Positions 63,626-64,000 of a DNA stretch of 64,000 bases are shown piece by piece. The notes beneath the pieces are model-generated. The model made no database searches. It was not told the DNA's origin and saw nothing but the letters and a program-made list of their open reading frames with translations. The stretch comes from Bacteroidota bacterium. GTDB taxonomy: Bacteria > Bacteroidota > Bacteroidia > Chitinophagales > Saprospiraceae. Numbering within the stretch: position 1 is the stretch's first letter; each line of letters starts with the position of its first letter. A program made the translations under genes and the position numbers. Where the stretch lies: NCBI GenBank assembly GCA_018222965.1, contig JAAEZH010000007.1, forward strand, positions 1 to 64,000. Direction: 5' to 3'.

Positions 63626-64000
63626 ATGAACGAAAAGGAAATGCTTATCCGCAGTCAGTCGGATCAGTCATTGCAGAACTGGCGCGAACAGGAAAAACGC
63701 GCTTTGGAGTTGCTTCGGATCGTTGGAGAATTGCGCTTCGACCGCTCTGTAGAGTTGATCCTCTTCCGCCGGGACATTTACGATGCCCGTCCCAGTAAGG
63801 TGCTTAACGATCACCTCTTTGCCAAAAATTATGTGCAGAAGCCGATTTCCATTGAAACAACGCTGGCAGTAGCCCGTGAGATCGAAAAAATGCCCGAACT
63901 CGGCCCGGCCCGTATCGATATCGGAATGATCGGTGCCGAATGGCTGATCGAACACGAGATTGAAAACCTCAGCGACTTTGTACGAAACCGCCTGCGCCAT
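63626..64000 (+). CDS. Glyceraldehyde-3-phosphate dehydrogenase, long form (5' part)
   Basis: The frame opens at ATG 63626 and runs off the window end after 125 codons. The visible part (WREQEKRALELLRIVGEL, RSVELILFRRDIYDARPSK, PISIETTLAVAREI, ARIDIGMIGAEWL) matches the N-terminal extension, of about 150 residues, found on the long GAPDH of Bacteroidota and some other bacteria. The NAD-binding domain would begin beyond the window, so identity rests on the extension alone. The gene follows the rpoD terminator and has its own leader. Confidence 0.65.
   Translation, partial: MNEKEMLIRSQSDQSLQNWREQEKRALELLRIVGELRFDRSVELILFRRDIYDARPSKVLNDHLFAKNYVQKPISIETTLAVAREIEKMPELGPARIDIGMIGAEWLIEHEIENLSDFVRNRLRH

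Noticed and set aside
63668-64000. Minus-strand frame to the window end
   Set aside because: The opposite strand encodes a recognisable N-terminal extension of GAPDH in a frame that starts after a strong terminator.
1-64000. tRNA or rRNA genes
   Set aside because: I looked in all gaps for cloverleaf-like arms, GGTTCGAATCC-type T arms and rRNA segments and found none.

Overview
The window is an ordinary chromosomal stretch of a Bacteroidota bacterium, most likely of the Saprospiria (Lewinella/Haliscomenobacter-like) group. The evidence is: type IX secretion (T9SS) C-terminal sorting domains, giant secreted proteins with cadherin-like, HYR-like and dockerin-like modules, a PUR-family (DUF3276) protein, a short housekeeping sigma factor lacking region 1.1, promoters of the TTG-N(18-20)-TAnnTTTG type, and the start of a long-form glyceraldehyde-3-phosphate dehydrogenase. 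I see no rRNA, tRNA, CRISPR array, prophage or intact insertion sequence.

Layout. 0.2-8.7 kb: Smr/DUF2027 protein, methyltransferase, RidA-QueE pair, a Dna2-like nuclease-helicase, a Nudix-like protein lacking the Nudix box, and an all-helical protein of unknown function. 8.8-26.3 kb: a surface-protein island of four secreted proteins (793, 1162, 1287 and 1981 aa) with a LytTR-type regulator; two of them share an N-terminal domain and two share a dockerin-like C-terminal module. 26.4-36.9 kb: ABC exporter, glycerophosphodiesterase lipoprotein, membrane adenylate cyclase, M20 dipeptidase, diadenylate cyclase CdaA, S9 peptidase lipoprotein and a coiled-coil secreted protein. 36.9-51.4 kb: tRNA hydroxylase MiaE, small membrane protein, VWA protein, peroxiredoxin-like protein, malate dehydrogenase, M43 metalloprotease, exonuclease VII (both subunits), QueA, FtsX-type permease, fructose-bisphosphatase, ABC exporter and PUR protein. 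51.4-64 kb: small lipoprotein, membrane VWA-like protein, a periplasmic protein often labelled asparagine synthetase B, cytidylyltransferase, enoyl-CoA hydratase, ferredoxin reductase plus ferredoxin, AddB-like nuclease, START-like protein, sigma factor RpoD and a partial GAPDH.

Together the genes cover queuosine and ms2io6A tRNA modification (QueE, QueA, MiaE), DNA processing (Dna2-like, ExoVII, AddB-like), two nucleotide second messengers (cAMP and c-di-AMP) and surface display through T9SS.

The least expected signals are not genes. (1) A dispersed motif TTC-GSC-GAAA-GSC occurs 17 times, with five further loop variants; the two GSC arms always stay complementary and it lies in genes and spacers on both strands. 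(2) Many gaps contain in-phase 6-, 7- or 9-bp degenerate tandem repeats whose unit differs from gap to gap. (3) A 160-bp fold-back MITE-like element sits exactly between two convergent stop codons with a TTA duplication.
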